A DNA stretch of 6,462 nt from Candidatus Hodarchaeota archaeon (GTDB lineage: Archaea > Asgardarchaeota > Heimdallarchaeia > Hodarchaeales > YT1-057). The notes beneath the pieces are model-generated. The model saw nothing but the letters and a program-made list of their open reading frames with translations. It had not been told where the DNA came from and did not search any database. Made by a program: the position numbers and the translations under genes. The stretch spans positions 1-6,462 of the forward strand of contig JAEOTI010000226.1 in assembly GCA_016839955.1 (NCBI GenBank), given 5' to 3'. Every line of letters starts with the position of its first letter. Within the stretch, counting starts at the first letter, position 1. This document shows positions 4,946 through 6,462 of this stretch, piece after piece.

Positions 4946-5602
4946 TTATCTCCTTCTTCTCCTTGGTCGTCGTTGAATTGTCTTTATTGGAGGGGTAGTC
5001 CGGAATATCTCATTAATATAATAACCCATTATGAGTCCAGTAACTAAACCCCCTGCATGAGCGAGTATGTTTGTATCGACACTGATAGTCATACTGAAAA
5101 AGATTAATGCCACGAAAAGTGCAGATTTTACTTGTTGTCGGTAATTTTTCCGTAAAATCATTAAATTTGCACCAAAAATACCGAAAATTGCTCCTGAAGC
5201 TCCCACTGAAACATATTCACTTCCCATTGATAATGTTAGAATGTTTCCAACAATACCTGAACAGAAATAAATCAAAAAGAACTCTTTTTTCGAATTTCTG
5301 AGTTCTTCGAATCTTAAACCAAAAATAGTTAGGAAAAGTAAGTTTGATGCTAGATGAAGGATGTTTGCGTGAACAAATAGTGCGGTCATTAGTCGATAAA
5401 TTTCTATTCGCTCAAAGAGTGCCTTATTATATTGTCCCCAAGTAATTAAGGCATCATCACTCGGTACGAAGAAATTCCAAATAGAGAAGTCATAAAAGAG
5501 ACAAAGAAAAATGTAGACAATTGTATTACTAATTAAAAGACTAGCTGTGGCCCAGGGTGCTGTTTTATCAGTTTTAATTACCATCTGGAGCCAGTCAATC
5601 AA
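4946..5602 (-). CDS. Rhomboid-family intramembrane serine protease
   Basis: A 218-residue integral membrane protease that cleaves transmembrane segments of other proteins. The Ser-His dyad is visible: Ser136 in GASGAIFG and His182 in LAHAGG. His78, His83 and Asn87 (HANILHLASN) match the HxxxxHxxxN motif that builds the oxyanion site in GlpG-type rhomboids. IYRLMTALFVH fits the loop before that helix. Six membrane segments can be placed at about 18-37, 71-95, 107-127, 133-150, 158-174 and 178-196, which is the minimal rhomboid core. The tail ends in RRPRRRRR, probably on the cytoplasmic side. The start is TTG 5602, supported by GAGGT 9 bases upstream; ATG 5584 (Met7) has no ribosome-binding site. 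The stop lies 165 bases before the start of the Arf-longin gene. The natural substrate is unknown. Confidence 0.95.
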   Translation of the reverse strand: MIDWLQMVIKTDKTAPWATASLLISNTIVYIFLCLFYDFSIWNFFVPSDDALITWGQYNKALFERIEIYRLMTALFVHANILHLASNLLFLTIFGLRFEELRNSKKEFFLIYFCSGIVGNILTLSMGSEYVSVGASGAIFGIFGANLMILRKNYRQQVKSALFVALIFFSMTISVDTNILAHAGGLVTGLIMGYYINEIFRTTPPIKTIQRRPRRRRR

Positions 5603-5611
5603 GTTTTTTTA

Positions 5612-5616
5612 ACCTC
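5612..5616 (-). promoter_or_regulatory. Shine-Dalgarno site deciding the TTG start of the rhomboid gene
   Basis: GAGGT on the minus strand lies 9 bases before TTG 5602. It is too far (27 bases) from the next ATG at 5584, so it favours the TTG. A/T-rich TATA-like stretches between 5650 and 5685 could supply the promoter, but none stands out. Confidence 0.5.
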
Positions 5617-5715
5617 ATTAATTAGAGTAACTTTACACTGATTATCCACTAAACATAAGATAATAATTGTAAATAAATATTAATGGGTTTTTTAAATAAA
5701 AGGAAATGAATTAAC

Positions 5716-6462
5716 TTAGGATTTATCCTGGAGTTGAAGGAGCAATTGGTCCACTAATTCCAGCACCATTTCTTGGTAATTTTCTTCCAATTCTTTAAAA
5801 ACAACCAAATCCCCTTCCATAACTATCGGACTTTTCTTTGGAAGAGAAAATGCCCATTCTATAAATTTTTTTGATTGAGTATAATCTATAAAATCCATCA
5901 ATTGATCCAAGGTCAACGTTTCGTTCGCCTGAATCAACTTAAGGAACGAATCGAAAAAATGACCCCTTAAGTTCCACAAAGAAAAAGTACTATACCCTTT
6001 TGATTGTGCTTCGCTAAATATTTCTATATTGGGAAAACCACCTTGTGTGAGTTTTACAACAGTTTGATAGTCGGTTGCTTTATGTTGTTTAACAAGCTCT
6101 AACTGTTCTGGAGTCCCAGCACCAAGCGAATTTGCAATCATAAATGTCGGATAGTCTGGAAAACCTCCTTTCTTAATATCTTTGTATGTATTTTTAGCAA
6201 TCTCGTAATTAGGGGCGTTAGTTTCGTTCACCAACTGCCATTCAGAAAATGTAGAAGCTCCAAGCTGTTTAGCTTGCAAATACAATTTATAATCGGAAAA
6301 TTCTCCTTTCTGGACTTCTTTTGCAGTTTCTAAGTCTGGTGTGTGTAATTTTTCTATTAATTCTAATTCCTGGAGAGTTGATGCTCCTAATTGCTCAGCT
6401 TTTTCAAAGATTTCATAGTTAGGAAAGTTACCATCTATAATTTTCAATGCAGTTTCAAAATC
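5716..6462 (-). CDS. Tandem-repeat protein with a C-terminal winged-helix-like region (partial, N-terminus beyond right edge)
   Basis: The frame is open from the right edge to the stop at 5716, giving 248 visible codons. A TTG at 6447 is internal to the first visible repeat, so it is not a convincing start. Four tandem units of 42, 42, 46 and about 37 residues occupy residues 1-167. Each has the pattern [DN]xETAxxxxxGxFPxYxxFxxAxxLGASTxxExxLV, and each is probably two or three helices. Residues about 181-224 have the pattern of a small winged-helix or PCI-like domain (LTLDQLMDFI, then KKFIEWAFSLP, then VMEGDLVVF), followed by a helical, acidic C-terminus. No catalytic motif, signal or membrane segment is seen in this part. 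Repeat proteins of this kind usually act as binding scaffolds; partner and function are unknown. I do not recognise a named family. Confidence 0.8.
   Translation of the reverse strand, partial: DFETALKIIDGNFPNYEIFEKAEQLGASTLQELELIEKLHTPDLETAKEVQKGEFSDYKLYLQAKQLGASTFSEWQLVNETNAPNYEIAKNTYKDIKKGGFPDYPTFMIANSLGAGTPEQLELVKQHKATDYQTVVKLTQGGFPNIEIFSEAQSKGYSTFSLWNLRGHFFDSFLKLIQANETLTLDQLMDFIDYTQSKKFIEWAFSLPKKSPIVMEGDLVVFKELEENYQEMVLELVDQLLLQLQDKS
5962..6462 (-). repeat. Four degenerate ~42-codon tandem repeats inside the right-edge gene
   Basis: Unit boundaries on the minus strand are 6462-6337, 6336-6211, 6210-6073 and 6072-5962. Units 1 and 2 share ETA at the start, a G-x-F-x-x-Y core and the exact string QLGAST. 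Unit 3 has a 4-residue insertion (DIKK) before GGFPDY. Unit 4 is the most diverged, with SKGYST replacing QLGAST. The array continues past the window edge, so the total number is unknown. Confidence 0.85.

Noticed and set aside
5107..5301. A 64-codon plus-strand open frame opposite the rhomboid gene
   Set aside because: It covers the antisense of the catalytic Ser segment, with no independent promoter, ribosome-binding site or recognisable domain.
6337..6447. TTG 6447 as the true start of the repeat protein
   Set aside because: The frame stays open to the window edge, and residues before this codon (DFETA) match the start of the next repeat (DLETA), so the protein continues upstream.
1..6462. 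CRISPR array, tRNA, insertion sequence or phage element
   Set aside because: No regularly spaced direct DNA repeats, cloverleaf with a T-loop sequence, transposase motif or integrase was found on either strand. The only repeats are the degenerate protein-coding units at 5962-6462.

Overview
This AT-rich window most likely comes from an archaeon, and the gene content points to the Asgard (Promethearchaeota) group. It carries a Ras/Rab-type small GTPase with a complete set of G-box motifs, and an Arf-type GTPase fused to a longin-like domain. Such eukaryote-like GTPases are characteristic of Asgard genomes. The regulatory DNA also looks archaeal: TATA boxes about 25 to 30 bases from plausible start points, T-rich terminators, and a mixture of near-leaderless and Shine-Dalgarno-led genes. 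The lineage is inferred from content; no marker gene is present.

Layout. The left edge (2-226, plus strand) holds the last 74 codons of an unrecognised gene that ends at a hairpin/T-tract terminator. A 190-base intergenic region follows, with an inverted repeat and a strong TATA box. It drives a secreted or membrane-tethered subtilisin-family (S8) serine protease (417-1556). Next is a terminator-like palindrome with a T tract, then a very small winged-helix DNA-binding protein (1621-1845). From there to the right edge everything is on the minus strand. In transcription order these genes are: a tandem-repeat protein cut by the window edge (6462-5716), a rhomboid intramembrane protease (5602-4946), the Arf-longin fusion GTPase (4780-3800), a SLOG/LOG-fold nucleotide-binding-like protein (3746-3213), a ferritin-like four-helix protein (3148-2651) and the Ras/Rab-like GTPase (2455-1835). 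The last of these overlaps the winged-helix gene tail-to-tail by 11 bases.

How the genes may relate. The minus-strand genes lie 53 to 195 bases apart and most have their own TATA-like element, so they are a co-oriented cluster rather than a tight operon. Functionally the window mixes membrane-linked functions (two small GTPases, a rhomboid protease, an exported subtilase) with two small soluble enzymes or binding proteins. The clearest unusual items are the Arf-longin fusion, the Ras-like GTPase with His in place of the catalytic Gln, and the unnamed ~42-residue repeat protein. No RNA gene, CRISPR array, insertion sequence or phage feature was found. No gap between genes exceeds 200 bases.
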